From NCBI RefSeq assembly GCF_000002425.4, contig NC_037255.1, positions 7,694,063 to 7,758,062 of the forward strand: a DNA stretch of 64,000 nucleotides, read 5' to 3'. Below the pieces are notes generated by a model, which saw only the letters and a program-made list of their open reading frames with translations, was not told the origin of the DNA and did no database searches. Shown in pieces: positions 63,401 to 64,000 of this stretch (positions are counted from its first letter, which is position 1; each line of letters begins with the position of its first letter). Both the position numbers and the translations under genes were made by a program. The stretch is from Physcomitrium patens. Lineage: Eukaryota; Streptophyta; Bryopsida; Funariales; Funariaceae.

Positions 63401-63909
63401 TATGTTGGGACTTTATCACAGGAAGGGCCAAGTCACGACCGAGGTTTATACTATCGAGCTTTTGAAGAGCTATTTGACCTGGTTAACGCTGAAAACTCGC
63501 CATCTTCAAGGACGGCTTATTATGTCACTATGTTCGAGTTACACAATGAACAGGTAGGTCAGCTTATCGCAACGGTGTCTTTTGGAGTTTTGGTTGTTAA
63601 CAAAATCTTTTTTTGGTCGCATTTGGCGACATAACTGGCATCTGTGAGCTAAACTTGTGTAATTAATTAGAATAAATAGAAAAACTCAATGGTTACAATA
63701 TTTTGTTACTGGTAGGTTCGGGACCTCTTGAAGACCTCAGACAGTAGTGGAGCCTCAACAGTTATGATGGGGGGATTAGGGCATGGTGTGGAATTGGTGG
63801 ATGAGCGCATAGATAGTCCGTCTGGATTTACTCGAGTATTCAAGTTCGGCAGTCAGATGCGAGCGAATGTGGATGGAGTGAAGTCTGATCGCAGCAACCG
63901 ATCACATTT
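60450..63909 (+). CDS. KAC: KIN-14 kinesin of the KAC type (chloroplast movement), 5' part
   Basis: KAC proteins are plant KIN-14 kinesins needed for actin-based chloroplast positioning and attachment to the plasma membrane. Exons: 60450-60719, 61599-61722, 62121-62207, 62383-62547, 62793-62899, 63422-63553, 63716-63909, continuing past the window. Frames agree at every GT–AG junction (359 codons plus two bases). The start [14 protein letters not shown] was chosen because it is the first ATG in frame. It is followed by a Ser/Pro-rich lead, then the KAC-typical segment [20 protein letters not shown] and LNDLV-type linker, the motor start [37 protein letters not shown] with the P-loop at residues 241-248, [31 protein letters not shown], and a switch-I-like RSNRSHL. 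Motor near the N terminus, as in Arabidopsis KACs. No break was seen. Confidence 0.92.
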
Positions 63910-64000
63910 GTATGTACTTTGTTTCTGGCATCCGTGTCCTTGAACTTATTGTTCAACCCTAAATGCAACGTTTTCATCTAAAATTCTGGTTTAACTTTGT

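Noticed and set aside
1-64000. A functional cluster formed by the two kinesins and the coiled-coil gene
   Set aside because: The genes are 40-50 kb apart, on different strands, of different subfamilies and separated by transposons. Proximity alone is no evidence of a shared pathway.

Overview
The window is nuclear DNA of a land plant. Genes are interrupted by short GT–AG introns, and the recognisable proteins are plant types: a KIN-7 kinesin of the Arabidopsis KIN7N type, a KAC-type KIN-14 kinesin for chloroplast movement, cytosolic ribosomal protein eL24, and a captured fragment of GDP-mannose 3',5'-epimerase (ascorbate pathway). The introns of roughly 100-1000 bp, the clearly non-angiosperm divergence of the kinesins, and the heavily AT-decayed LTR elements would suit a bryophyte, probably a moss. 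That placement is an inference, not a proof.

Layout. From 1 to 8324 (minus) lies most of a KIN-7 kinesin gene, 18 exons visible, whose 3' end runs off the left edge. From 8.3 to 11.6 kb is its promoter side and an AT-rich gap. At 11925-12410 (plus) is an intronless eL24 gene with a telo-box upstream. A possible first exon of an unrecognised gene lies at 13770-13889. From about 13.9 to 40.7 kb is a retroelement island: AT-rich decayed DNA, a truncated Ty1/copia relic (about 18.95-21.26 kb), an old Ty3/gypsy element with both LTRs (about 21.3-27.6 kb), an unexplained less AT-rich island (27.7-29.4 kb), and a younger Ty3/gypsy chromodomain element (29979-36346). This last element has paired 561-bp LTRs and a perfect 5-bp target duplication, and it is nested inside an older LTR of the same family. 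Beyond it is another decayed gypsy copy (36.6-40.7 kb). All these elements lie on the minus strand.

From 40963 to 43378 is a roughly 2.4-kb element with long terminal inverted repeats (about 325-345 bp). It carries a reverse-oriented, broken 3' part of a GDP-mannose epimerase gene and looks like a Pack-MULE. From 43.4 to 48.7 kb I see no gene. At 49220-52758 (plus) is a four-exon gene for a protein of about 1033 residues, Ser-rich and then almost entirely coiled coil, which I do not recognise. From 52.8 to 59.4 kb there is again no convincing gene, only TA microsatellites. From 60450 to beyond the right edge (plus) are the first seven exons of a KAC-type KIN-14 kinesin.

The genes do not form a functional cluster. 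Two kinesins of different subfamilies frame the window, probably by chance. All exon coordinates were read by eye from splice sites and reading-frame continuity. No alignment or database search was run.
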